From Thalassobaculum_A sp040219215 (GTDB taxonomy: Bacteria; Pseudomonadota; Alphaproteobacteria; Thalassobaculales; Thalassobaculaceae): a stretch of DNA of 64,000 bases. Location: assembly GCF_040219215.1 (NCBI RefSeq), contig NZ_JAVJSX010000044.1, forward strand, positions 62,001 through 126,000. Reading direction: 5' to 3'. The notes beneath the pieces were generated by a model. That model saw only the letters and a list, made by a program, of their open reading frames with translations, ran no database searches and was not told the DNA's origin. Each line of letters opens with the position of its first letter. Position 1 is the first letter of the stretch. The position numbers and the translations under genes were made by a program. Shown here in pieces: positions 9,583-18,064 of the stretch.

Positions 9583-9685
9583 GCTGGCCTCCATCGGGCG
9601 ACTCGGGGGAGCGGCCCTTGTGCACGCGTGGCGTCGCCGGGGAAACCCCGCGCTCCGACCTCACCCCGGGTCGAAACGGGCGACG

Positions 9686-9860
9686 GTCGACGGCAGGTCT
9701 CCTGGCTCGCGGGTCTCGGCTCCGGGCTGCCTTCCCGTCCCGAATCCGATTCGGAACAGTGGCTTTGTCACCCGTCGCTCGCCGCTTACAGTTGCGGGGG
9801 CAGCCGTGGCTTCGCGCGCCTCTTCGGACGCGCGCTCCACGTTCCCTTTGAATCCCCTGA
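9686..9860 (-). promoter_or_regulatory. Cobalamin (AdoCbl) riboswitch upstream of cobW-cobN-cobO
   Basis: Read on the minus strand, the region starts with GGGATTCAAAGGGAACGTGG and contains GCCACGGCTGCCCCCGCAACTGTAAGCG (split here as the conserved CGCAACTGTAAGCG core). It also contains the B12-box-type GCCACTG, and ends with GGGAAGGCAG and CGAGCCAGGAGACCTGCC. This order matches the cobalamin riboswitch consensus closely. It lies about 100 bases upstream of cobW in the untranslated leader. Binding of adenosylcobalamin should lower cobW-cobN-cobO expression. The boundaries are estimated from the conserved blocks. Confidence 0.95.
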
Positions 9861-9882
9861 TTGGGGAACCGTCGACCTGTCG

Positions 9883-9911
9883 CTTATCGGTTTCGTCAGC
9901 AGGCGTGTCAA
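9883..9911 (-). promoter_or_regulatory. Sigma70-type promoter for the riboswitch-cobWNO transcript
   Basis: On the minus strand a perfect TTGACA (-35, 9906-9911) is separated by 17 bases from GATAAG (-10, 9883-9888; four of six consensus bases). The predicted start of transcription would fall about 15 bases before the first conserved riboswitch block, as expected for a leader RNA. Confidence 0.65.
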
Positions 9912-9953
9912 GCTTGGCGGGCCGGCAACCGTGGGGCTTGCGCGCCGTTGCCT

Positions 9954-9966
9954 TGTGACGGTCACA
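9954..9966. promoter_or_regulatory. Perfect inverted repeat upstream of the small secreted protein gene
   Basis: TGTGAC-G-GTCACA is a perfect 6-base inverted repeat with a 1-base spacer, 50 bases before the start codon at 10017. It resembles a half-spaced CRP/FNR-type site, but the spacing (3 between TGTGA and TCACA) is not that of CRP. The rest of the 9583-10016 intergenic stretch is accounted for by the riboswitch and its promoter. Confidence 0.35.
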
Positions 9967-10016
9967 TATCGCGGGTATTTGGAACAGGTTGCAGGAAACC
10001 GAAACGGAGGACGGGC

Positions 10017-10454
10017 ATGCGTCGTTTGGCGAGCGGGGTCGTCGCTGCAGGACTGGCGATGGGGCTTACGGCGGGAATGGCGTCTGGTGCAATCGCGCAG
10101 GACAAGCCGGCAATCTCGATCGAGTTGAACAAGCTCGAACCGCTCGAAGGCAGCTGCCGGGCGTATTTCGTGGTTCGTCCGGCCGGCGCAACCGAGTTCA
10201 AGGAATTCAAGATGGAACTGCTGGTGTTCGACACCGGCGGGGTCATCCAGAAATGGCTGGCGATCGACGCCGCCCCGCTGCGCGCCGGCAAGACCTCGGT
10301 CAAGCTGTTCGACGTCGCCGGCGTGAGCTGCGACAAGATCGGCTCGGTGCTGCTGAACGATGTGACGGCGTGTGCCGATACCACCGGCGACCTGACCGGC
10401 TGCGTCGACCGGGTGACGCCGTCGTCGAAGGCGAAGGCCACCTTCTACAAATAG
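10017..10454 (+). CDS. Small secreted protein of unknown function
   Basis: A 145-residue protein with a clear signal peptide: MRRLASG, a hydrophobic core to about residue 25, and cleavage near GAIAQD. The mature part is a compact domain rich in beta-type segments with three cysteines (GSCRAYF, VSCDKIG, TACADTT) plus a fourth in TGCVDR, so two disulphides are possible in the periplasm. The start is chosen because GGAGG is 6 bases upstream; the frame is open further upstream but without a ribosome site. It lies just upstream of, and reads towards, the ogt gene with a 15-base gap, so the two may be cotranscribed. I recall similar alphaproteobacterial hypotheticals but cannot name a function. Confidence 0.75.
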   Translation: MRRLASGVVAAGLAMGLTAGMASGAIAQDKPAISIELNKLEPLEGSCRAYFVVRPAGATEFKEFKMELLVFDTGGVIQKWLAIDAAPLRAGKTSVKLFDVAGVSCDKIGSVLLNDVTACADTTGDLTGCVDRVTPSSKAKATFYK

Positions 10455-10469
10455 CAGTCGGGTCGCATC

Positions 10470-10994
10470 GTGGCGGTACCACTCGATCTCCTCGTCGACC
10501 GTCTGGCAACGCCGATCGGCGAACTGGTGGTGGTCGCCGATGAAGCAGGGCATCTGCGCGCAGTCGATTGGAGTGACTACGAGGATCGAATGCGCCAGCT
10601 GCTGCGGCAACAGTATGCCGGGCATGAGGCCCGCTTCGCGCCAGTGAAGAACCCGGGCGGACTGACCAAGGCGTTCCAGGCCTACTTCGCCGGCGACCTC
10701 CGGGCGATCGATCCGTTACCTGTGACCACCGGCGGAACGGCGTTTCAACGCTCTGTGTGGGAGGAACTGCGGCGGGTTCCGTGCGGCGAGACGATCTCCT
10801 ACCGGACCTTGGCAACCCGGATCGGCCGGCCGACGGCAGTTCGCGCCGCCGGTCACGCCAACGGCTCCAACCCGATCAGCGTCGCAATCCCCTGCCACCG
10901 GGTGATCGGTACCAACGGTTCGCTCACCGGCTACGGCGGTGGCATCGAGCGCAAGCGCTGGCTGCTGGCCCACGAGGGCTGCACGGTCTCCTGA
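10470..10994 (+). CDS. ogt: Methylated-DNA-[protein]-cysteine S-methyltransferase
   Basis: A 174-residue suicide DNA-repair protein that removes O6-alkyl groups from guanine onto its own cysteine. The active site IPCHRV gives Cys142. The preceding helix-turn-helix with the arginine finger (YRTLATRIGRPTAVRAAGHANGSNP, quoted only to place residues 111-135) is intact, and the C-terminal GYGGGIERKRWLL motif is present. Length matches Ogt. It has no Ada N-terminal regulatory domain. GTG start at 10470, 15 bases after the secreted-protein gene. Confidence 0.95.
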   Translation: MAVPLDLLVDRLATPIGELVVVADEAGHLRAVDWSDYEDRMRQLLRQQYAGHEARFAPVKNPGGLTKAFQAYFAGDLRAIDPLPVTTGGTAFQRSVWEELRRVPCGETISYRTLATRIGRPTAVRAAGHANGSNPISVAIPCHRVIGTNGSLTGYGGGIERKRWLLAHEGCTVS

Positions 10995-11020
10995 GCGGCT
11001 CGACTGTCCTGGATGTGGGT

Positions 11021-11911
11021 TCAGTTGGCCGGATCGGCGATCGGAACCACGTCGACCGAGACCTTCACCTCATGCTCGCCGCCCCCAACGATCGCCCCCT
11101 TTACCGGACTGACATCGCCGTAGTCACGGCCCCAGGCCAGGGTCACGTGTTCGGTGGTGGTCATCTTGTCGTTGGTCGGGTCCAGGTCGACCCAGCCATG
11201 ACCGGGCACCCGTACCGAGACCCAGGCGTGGCTGGCGTCCGAGCCCTGGAGCTTCGTGCCGCCGGGTGGCGGATAGGTCAGCAGGTAGCCGCTGACATAG
11301 CGCGCCGGCAAGCCGATGCCGCGCAGCCCGGCCAGCATCAGGTGCGCGAAGTCCTGACACACGCCGCGGCGGATGCGGAACACCTCTGCGACCGGCGTCG
11401 ACACGGTGGTGGCGGCGGGATCGTACTCGAACCCGGTATGGATGCGATGGTTCAGTTCCAGCGCGGCTTCCAGGATCGGCCGGCCGGGCGCAAACGATTC
11501 CTGCGCCCAGGCCCAAACCGATTCGCCGGCTCGGGTCATCGGCGAGTCGTATGCGAAGGGCTGGGCCGCCAGGACCTCCGGATCCTTGGCGATCGAGCCG
11601 TTCACGCGGGCCTGCTCCCACGGCGGTGTCGCCGATGGAACGACCGCCGCCGGTTCCTCGACCACCAGGGTGCCGCGCGCCCGGATCACCAGCTTCGAAT
11701 GCTCGTCCTGGAGCGTCAGATGCTCAACCGGATTCCCGAAGAAATCGACTTCGGTCCGTCGCACCGCCGGCGCCGGCGAGAGGGCGACCCGCCATACCTC
11801 AGTGCGCTGGTTCTCGGTCGGACGTGGCGTCAGGTGGAGCAGGTGGTGCGAGATCGAGACCGGCGTGGAATACAGGAAGTCCGTCCGGTGGCGGACGTCG
11901 TAGCGGATCAC
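11021..11911 (-). CDS. Transglutaminase-like (papain-fold) protein with N-terminal beta domain
   Basis: A 296-residue protein of the bacterial transglutaminase-like family. The N-terminal beta-sandwich (about 1-100) begins YDVRHRTDFLYSTPVSIS, a typical opening. The papain-like core carries Cys185 (RGVCQDFAH), His228 (ASHAWV) and Asp244 (DLDPTND), so the catalytic triad is complete. It probably cuts or forms amide bonds in a peptide. Its 5' end overlaps the end of the ATP-grasp/alpha-E gene by 4 bases. Together with that gene and the DUF2126 gene upstream it forms the conserved cluster predicted to be a peptide-modification system. No signal peptide is evident, so it acts in the cytoplasm. Confidence 0.9.
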   Translation of the reverse strand: MIRYDVRHRTDFLYSTPVSISHHLLHLTPRPTENQRTEVWRVALSPAPAVRRTEVDFFGNPVEHLTLQDEHSKLVIRARGTLVVEEPAAVVPSATPPWEQARVNGSIAKDPEVLAAQPFAYDSPMTRAGESVWAWAQESFAPGRPILEAALELNHRIHTGFEYDPAATTVSTPVAEVFRIRRGVCQDFAHLMLAGLRGIGLPARYVSGYLLTYPPPGGTKLQGSDASHAWVSVRVPGHGWVDLDPTNDKMTTTEHVTLAWGRDYGDVSPVKGAIVGGGEHEVKVSVDVVPIADPAN

Positions 11912-14493
11912 GGCTCGAAGAACCGCCGGAGCGAGGCAGCCTCCGTGTGTCGGCCAAGGTCGGCGTGGCTGAAATAATGCCGCCCGATGGTTTCCGACAG
12001 ATCGTTAAGGGCGGACGTGACGCGGGCCAGCAGGGTGTCCAGTTCGGCGCGGCGACCTTTGGGATCGGCGTGCGCCAGCGCCCGGACGTTGGCCAGGCGG
12101 ATTGCTGCCTGACAGGACAGAATCTGCCGCTGCTCCGGCGACCGGTCGAGCGCATCGTTGAACCGCGGCAGGCGCGCGGCGTGCTGTTCCAGCGCGTCGA
12201 GCTGGAAGGCGACCGAACGCGGGTTGCTTTCGTCGACCAGCAGAAGGTCAAGCACGGGAACCAGGCGCGGCGCGCTGACATAGCGCGCGCGGTAGGTCAT
12301 GAAGCTGTCGGCCAGCTCCAGGAGCCGGTCGAGGAATCCCTGCCGTTCGGGGTCGCCGGTCGACAGCAGCCCACGGAGCAGGCCGGCCATGGTGGTCGCC
12401 CGCTCAATGCGCCGACCCATATCGAGGAACCGCCAGCCCTGGGTGCGGGTGGTGTTCTCCATGCCGAGGCCGGAGAAGGCCGACATGGTGCGCAGCATGT
12501 CGTTCAGTACCGCTGACGCGTCGCCGATGTCGAGCCAGACCCGCGGGCGCTGCCGCAGGGCGTCCTGGTGCAACTGGTCCAGGGTGCGCCAGGCGTCCAG
12601 GGACAGCCGGTCCCGGGTCAGGGCGGCTGCCCGGTTCACGGTGTGAATGAGCTGCGGAATGCCGTTCGGCTCGGCCGGATCGAACAGATAGGCCTGGATG
12701 CGCTGCTCGATCCGCGCGGCCGACAGGGTCCGGCCGCGCCGGCGCATCAGCCCGTACACGTCGCCGGGATGGGCAAGCATGTACAGCAGCTTCTGCACCG
12801 CGAGGTTGGCGTTGGCATCGTGGACGGGATCTTCGGCCAGGCGGGTCAGCAGACTGCGCAGCAGCCGCATGGCGTTCTCGGTACGCTCGGCATAGCGGCC
12901 GAGCCAGTACATGTTGTCGGCCGCCCGGCTCGGCAGGTCGTCGCCGGCGCGGCGGAGGACCGGCGACGATTCCTCGTGACGAAGCAGGCTGAAGCTGTCG
13001 ACCGGAGCCGATGACAGCACCCAGGTGTCCTTGGAGCCGGAGCCGCGCTGCATCGACATGGCGCGCGTTGAGTTGTTCTCCGAGATCCGGGTCAGGCCGC
13101 CCGGCATGACCACGTAGTCGTCGGCGAGCGCGGTGGCGTACATCCGCAATGCCATCGGCCGGGCCACCAGACGGCCTTCGTCCCAGGCTGGCGCCGTGGA
13201 AAGCGTGATCGGCTCCTGGCCGACATACTCGTAGCCGCGCTGGCGAATCCGCGCGATCAAGACTTCCCGATCGACCGCCGACAACTCCGAGCCCAGCACT
13301 TGGCCGGCGTCGGCGGATACCAGGGTCGGGGTTCGGAAGGTCCGCGCCACCACCATGCTGTCCAGGTTGGCGATGACGTACTCCCGCGCGCTTTCCTGGC
13401 CGCACCACCAGGTGGCGATGTGCGGCAGGATCAGTTCCTCGCCCAGGAGGTGGGTGCACAGGCCGGGCAGGAAGCCCATGAGCGCAGTGCATTCCACCAG
13501 ACCAGAACCCAGCGCGTTGGCGATCGTGACATTGCCGGCGCGCGCGGCTTCGACGAGCCCGGCGATCCCCAGCGCCGAGTCCGGCCGCAGCTCCAGCGGA
13601 TCGCACCATTCGGTGTCAACCCGACGCAGGATGACGTCGACCGGCTGCAGACCGCCTACGGTCTTCAGGTAGACCCTATTGTCGCGCACCGTCAGGTCCG
13701 GCCCCTCGACCAGCGGGTATCCGAGATAGCGGGCGAGGAACGCGTGCTCGAAATAGGTTTCGTTCAGCGGGCCGGGGGTCAGCAGGACGATGCGCGGGTC
13801 GTCCTTGCCGGACAGGGCCCGAAGGTTCTCCCGCAGCGCCTGGAAAAAGTGGGCGAGCCGGTGCACCTGGCCGTCGCGGAACAGGTCGCTCAGGCACTGG
13901 GCCGTGATAACCCGGTTCTCCAGCGCATAGCCTGCGCCCGACGGTGCCTGGGTGCGGTCGTTGAACACCCACCATCGGCCGTCGGGCGCCCGCGCGAGGT
14001 CGGCGGCGTAGATCTGCAGGAAGGTCTCGTAGGGTGGGACGATGCCGTGGCAGGGCAGGTGAAAATTCGGGTTGGCGTAGACCAGCGCAGCCGGCAGGAC
14101 GCCGTCCTTGATAAGCGTCTGCGGGCCGTAAATGTCGGCCAGGATCGCGTTCATCAGCGTCGCGCGCTGCTTAAGGCCGCGTTCCAGCAGCAACCACTCG
14201 TGCTCGGGGATGACCAGCGGCAGCGTGTCGAGCTCCCACGGACGCTGTTCGCCCTTGGGGTCGCCATAGACGTTGTAGGTGACCCCGTGCTGGCGGATCA
14301 GCCGCAGGGCGGTTTCCGAATGCTGAGCGACCTCGTCCGGGGGCAGGGCCTGCATGCCGTCGATGAAAGCCTGCCAGTAGCCCCGGTTCCGCCCATCGGC
14401 GCCCACGAGTTCGTCGTAGATTCCTTCGACCGTCCGGTACTCGGACAGGAGGCCGTCGGGATCGTCGAAGGGAATGGAGGCACTCAGCGACAT
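11908..14493 (-). CDS. Circularly permuted ATP-grasp fused to alpha-E domain
   Basis: An 861-residue fusion. Residues about 1-500 are the circularly permuted ATP-grasp (CP_ATPgrasp), with the hallmark HGVTYNVYGDP, the DRTQAPSGAGYALENR segment and LTPGPLNETYFEHAFLAR. Residues about 530-861 are an alpha-E domain, which begins SRAADNMYWLGRYAERTENAMRLLRSL. In many genomes these are two separate proteins; here they are fused. The ATP-grasp should form a peptide-like amide bond using ATP; alpha-E is a helical domain of unknown activity. The ATG at 14493 is preferred over a TTG six codons upstream. It follows the DUF2126 gene by 49 bases and overlaps the transglutaminase gene downstream. Confidence 0.92.
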   Translation of the reverse strand: MSLSASIPFDDPDGLLSEYRTVEGIYDELVGADGRNRGYWQAFIDGMQALPPDEVAQHSETALRLIRQHGVTYNVYGDPKGEQRPWELDTLPLVIPEHEWLLLERGLKQRATLMNAILADIYGPQTLIKDGVLPAALVYANPNFHLPCHGIVPPYETFLQIYAADLARAPDGRWWVFNDRTQAPSGAGYALENRVITAQCLSDLFRDGQVHRLAHFFQALRENLRALSGKDDPRIVLLTPGPLNETYFEHAFLARYLGYPLVEGPDLTVRDNRVYLKTVGGLQPVDVILRRVDTEWCDPLELRPDSALGIAGLVEAARAGNVTIANALGSGLVECTALMGFLPGLCTHLLGEELILPHIATWWCGQESAREYVIANLDSMVVARTFRTPTLVSADAGQVLGSELSAVDREVLIARIRQRGYEYVGQEPITLSTAPAWDEGRLVARPMALRMYATALADDYVVMPGGLTRISENNSTRAMSMQRGSGSKDTWVLSSAPVDSFSLLRHEESSPVLRRAGDDLPSRAADNMYWLGRYAERTENAMRLLRSLLTRLAEDPVHDANANLAVQKLLYMLAHPGDVYGLMRRRGRTLSAARIEQRIQAYLFDPAEPNGIPQLIHTVNRAAALTRDRLSLDAWRTLDQLHQDALRQRPRVWLDIGDASAVLNDMLRTMSAFSGLGMENTTRTQGWRFLDMGRRIERATTMAGLLRGLLSTGDPERQGFLDRLLELADSFMTYRARYVSAPRLVPVLDLLLVDESNPRSVAFQLDALEQHAARLPRFNDALDRSPEQRQILSCQAAIRLANVRALAHADPKGRRAELDTLLARVTSALNDLSETIGRHYFSHADLGRHTEAASLRRFFEP

Positions 14494-14542
14494 TCTGTGT
14501 TCCGCGCTCAAAAGAGACGCGACGCTACCATGCAGCGGTCGC

Positions 14543-17500
14543 TTACGTCAGACGAAGGTCCAACGTATGCGGAAACTCCGGGTTATCAACCACTTGTCGA
14601 CCCGATGACGTTCGGCCCGGCGTGTGCCCGATGGTTTCGAACCGCGCGAGTCGCCGGCCCTCGGCCTCGAAGGAATTGATCGGCGATGTCTCGTGCGCCC
14701 GCCCGCCGGGGTGGCCGACATGGTAGACGCATCCCGCAACCGCGCGGCCGGTCCAGTCGTCGATGACATCGAAGGTCAGTGGTGCGTGCACGCCGATGCT
14801 CGGATGCAGTGCCGAGGACGGGTGCCAGGCTCGGAATCGTACGCCGGCCACTGCTTCGCCGATCCGTCCGGTGCCGGTCAGCGGCAGATCGTAGCCGTTG
14901 CAGGTGACGCGGTAGCGGGACGCATCGAAGCCGGTGACCCGGGCCTGCAATCGTTCCAGTGAGGAGTCGACGTAGCGGACCGTGCCGCCGATCGCGCCTT
15001 CCTCTCCCATGACATGCCACGGCTCCAGGGCCGTCTGGATCTCCAGCGTCAGGTCCCGCCAGCCGACACGGCCCATGGTGGGGAACCGGAATTCCAGATG
15101 CGGGCGGTACCAGTCCGGCTGCATCGGGTAGCCGGCACCGCGCAGATCCTCCAGTACGTCCTCGAAATCCTGCCAGACGAAATGCGGCAGCATGAACCGG
15201 TCGTGCAGCGCGGTGCCCCAGCGTTTCAGGCGACCCTTGTACGGAGTCTTCCAGAACCAGGCGATCAGGGCGCGAAGAACCAATGCCTGGGCGAGGCTCA
15301 TGTGCGGGTGCGGCGGCATCTCGAAACCGCGGAACTCCACCAGCCCGAGCCGTCCGGTCGGTCCGTCCGGCGAGTACAGCTTGTCGATGCAGATCTCGGT
15401 GCGGTGGGTATTGCCGGTGACATCGATCAGCAGGTTGCGGAAGATCCGGTCGACCAGCCACGGCGCGATCTTGCCGTCGCTCGGGTCCGGAACCTGCCGG
15501 AAGGCGATCTCCATTTCGTAGAGCTGGTCGTGGCGGGCTTCGTCGATCCGCGGCGCCTGGCTGGTCGGGCCGATGAACAGGCCGGAGAACAGGTAGCTGA
15601 GCGACGGATGATTCTGCCAGTAGGCAACCAGGCTGCGCAGCAGGTCGGGCCGGCGCAGGAACGGGCTGTCGGCCGGCCGGGCCGCGCCGATGACGACATG
15701 GTTGCCACCGCCCGAGCCGACCGCCTTGCCGTCGACCAGGAACTTCTCGGTGCCGAGGCGGGTCAGCCGGGCTTCCTCGTAGACGGCCTCGGTAATGGCA
15801 ACCTGCTCGTCCCAGTTGTGGGCCGGGTGAATGTTCACCTCGATCACGCCGGGATCTGGGGTCACCTTGATGACGTTCATTCGGGCGTCGTTCGGTGGGG
15901 TGTATCCCTCCACGTGTACCGGCGTGCCGAGTTCGATGGCGGCACCCTCGACCGCACCAAGCAGATCGACGTAGTCGTCGACCGAGCGGGTCGGTGGCAG
16001 GAACACGCACAGGCGGCCGTCGCGTGGCTCAACCGCCAGCGCGGTGCGGACCGCCCGGTCGGAATCGCCGCCAGGCAGTTCCTGCGGCTGGGTCTCCTGG
16101 CGAACGTCGGCCTCGTCTGGCCGCTTGGCAAGCGACGCCTGCTCGGGGCGCGGTTGCGGCAACGCGCCGACCTCCTCGAACGGATCGGCCGGATTGAAGT
16201 ACGGGTACTGCGCCGGCGAGACGTAAGGCAGTGTACCGAGCGGCAGGCGCAGGCCGACCGGAGAGTCTCCCGGTGCCAACAGGATGCGGCCGCGCCGGGA
16301 CGTCCAGACCTCGGTCAGCCAGCGCCGTCCGCCATCCCGGGATTGCTGGGCCTGGATCGGCAGCACCGTGCCGACCGGCTGCCCAAGGCCGCGGTCGAAC
16401 ACCCGCACCAGGCGCGCTCGCTCTTCCGGGTCGTCGAGCTTGGAGTCGAGCGGGTCGACGTTGTCCGGCAGCTTGCTTTCCCGGTCGACAAACCGGATTG
16501 GGTCCTCATACGCCCAAAGCACGGCGTTTTCGTCGACGTCCAGGCGCCGGGCAATCGCGTGGGTCAGCGCCTCGGCCTGGGCGGCGGTTGGCTTGTAGTC
16601 CTTGCCTTCATGGGCGATCAGTTCATTGGTTCGCCACAGTGGCAGCCCGTCGCCGCGCCAGTACAGTGCGAACGACCAGCGCGGCAGGCTCTCTCCCGGG
16701 TACCACTTGCCCTGGCCGTAGTGCAGCAGGCCGTCCGGGGCAAAGCGGTCGCGCAGCCGACGGATCAGGGTATCGGCAAGCTTACGCTTGGTGGGGCCGA
16801 CGGCGGCGGTATTCCACTCGGCTCCGTCCAAATCGTCGATCGAGATGAAGGTCGGCTCGCCGCCCATGGTCAGCCGAACGTCGCCGGCCTCCAGGTCGGC
16901 ATCGACCTGCCGACCCAGCCGGTTGATGGCCTGCCATTGCCCTGCGTCGTACGGCTTGGTGACCCGAGGCGTTTCCAGTACCCGGGTGATCGACATGCGG
17001 TGCGAGAACTCGACCTTGGCCGGTTCCATCATGCCTTCGATCGGGGCGGCCGAACGCGGATCGGGCGTGCAGGCTACCGGTACATGACCTTCGCCGCACA
17101 GCAGGCCCGAGGTCGGATCCAGGCCGACCCATCCAGCGCCCGGGATATAGACTTCGGCCCAGGCGTGCAGGTCGGTGAAGTCGACCTCGGTGCCGGACGG
17201 GCCGTCGAGCGCCTTCACGTCCGGTTTCAACTGGATCAGGTAGCCGGACGCAAACCGGGCGGCGAGGCCGAGATGGCGCAGGATCTGCACCAGCAGCCAG
17301 CCGGTGTCGCGGCACGACCCCTTGGCGCTGCCAAGCGTCTCCTCGGTGGACTGGATACCCGGCTCCATCCGCACGATGTAGCCGATCATGCCCTGCAGGC
17401 GCTGGTTCAGCCCGACCAGGAAATCGACGATCTGTGCGTCGCCTCGCGAAACCTCGGCGAGCCACGCCTTCAACAGCGGTCCGGCTGGGTCAGCCTTCAG

Positions 17501-17851
17501 GTAGGGAGTGAGATCGTGCTTCAGTTCCGGCGCGTATTCAAAGGGATAGCGCTCGGCGTCGGGCTCGACGAAGAAGTCGAACGGGTTGATGGTCGCCATG
17601 TCGGCGACGAGATCGACCGTTACGCGGAAGCGGTCGGTCTTCTCGGGCACCACCACCCGGGCCAGGTAGTTGCCCTGCGGATCCTGCAGCCAGTTCAGGA
17701 AATGCTGTTCGGGCTCGATCTTCAGGCTGTAGCTGAGGATCCGGGTGCGGGAATGCGGTGCCGGGCGCAGCCGGATCACCTGCGGTCCGAGCGCGATCGG
17801 CCGTTCGTAGAGGTAGCTGGTTTCGTGCGTAAGCGCGACGTGGATAGCCAT
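14543..17851 (-). CDS. Transglutaminase-DUF2126 fusion protein
   Basis: A 1,102-residue protein. The first about 300 residues are a transglutaminase-like module: a beta domain with HETSYLYERP, then the papain core with Cys in GSAKGSCRDTGW, His in DLHAWAEVYIPG and Asp in GLDPTSG. The remaining about 800 residues are DUF2126 (COG4196), recognisable from LTMGGEPTFISIDD, WYPGESLPRWSFALYWR, GNHVVIGAARPADSPFLRRPDLL and the C-terminal RPHLEFRFPTMG region. DUF2126 has a glutamine-synthetase-like / ligase look, but its reaction is unproven. It is the first gene of the three-gene cluster. Start ATG at 17851. Confidence 0.92.
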   Translation of the reverse strand: MAIHVALTHETSYLYERPIALGPQVIRLRPAPHSRTRILSYSLKIEPEQHFLNWLQDPQGNYLARVVVPEKTDRFRVTVDLVADMATINPFDFFVEPDAERYPFEYAPELKHDLTPYLKADPAGPLLKAWLAEVSRGDAQIVDFLVGLNQRLQGMIGYIVRMEPGIQSTEETLGSAKGSCRDTGWLLVQILRHLGLAARFASGYLIQLKPDVKALDGPSGTEVDFTDLHAWAEVYIPGAGWVGLDPTSGLLCGEGHVPVACTPDPRSAAPIEGMMEPAKVEFSHRMSITRVLETPRVTKPYDAGQWQAINRLGRQVDADLEAGDVRLTMGGEPTFISIDDLDGAEWNTAAVGPTKRKLADTLIRRLRDRFAPDGLLHYGQGKWYPGESLPRWSFALYWRGDGLPLWRTNELIAHEGKDYKPTAAQAEALTHAIARRLDVDENAVLWAYEDPIRFVDRESKLPDNVDPLDSKLDDPEERARLVRVFDRGLGQPVGTVLPIQAQQSRDGGRRWLTEVWTSRRGRILLAPGDSPVGLRLPLGTLPYVSPAQYPYFNPADPFEEVGALPQPRPEQASLAKRPDEADVRQETQPQELPGGDSDRAVRTALAVEPRDGRLCVFLPPTRSVDDYVDLLGAVEGAAIELGTPVHVEGYTPPNDARMNVIKVTPDPGVIEVNIHPAHNWDEQVAITEAVYEEARLTRLGTEKFLVDGKAVGSGGGNHVVIGAARPADSPFLRRPDLLRSLVAYWQNHPSLSYLFSGLFIGPTSQAPRIDEARHDQLYEMEIAFRQVPDPSDGKIAPWLVDRIFRNLLIDVTGNTHRTEICIDKLYSPDGPTGRLGLVEFRGFEMPPHPHMSLAQALVLRALIAWFWKTPYKGRLKRWGTALHDRFMLPHFVWQDFEDVLEDLRGAGYPMQPDWYRPHLEFRFPTMGRVGWRDLTLEIQTALEPWHVMGEEGAIGGTVRYVDSSLERLQARVTGFDASRYRVTCNGYDLPLTGTGRIGEAVAGVRFRAWHPSSALHPSIGVHAPLTFDVIDDWTGRAVAGCVYHVGHPGGRAHETSPINSFEAEGRRLARFETIGHTPGRTSSGRQVVDNPEFPHTLDLRLT

Positions 17852-18064
17852 GCTGCCTCATGCTGCGGTTTGCTGCGGTGCAGGATGCCTGCAATCGATA
17901 GCGCGTGGGCGCCGACGGTACAACAGGCGGATGCCGGCAGTGCGTTTCAGGCGATAGTGACCTGATCGAGCGGGCAATTGATCCAACTGCCGGAACGATG
18001 CCACGGTTTGTGCGTCCCGACGGCGTTCCCGTCCGCTTCCAGTTGCTCTCCAGGAGACCCGGCC

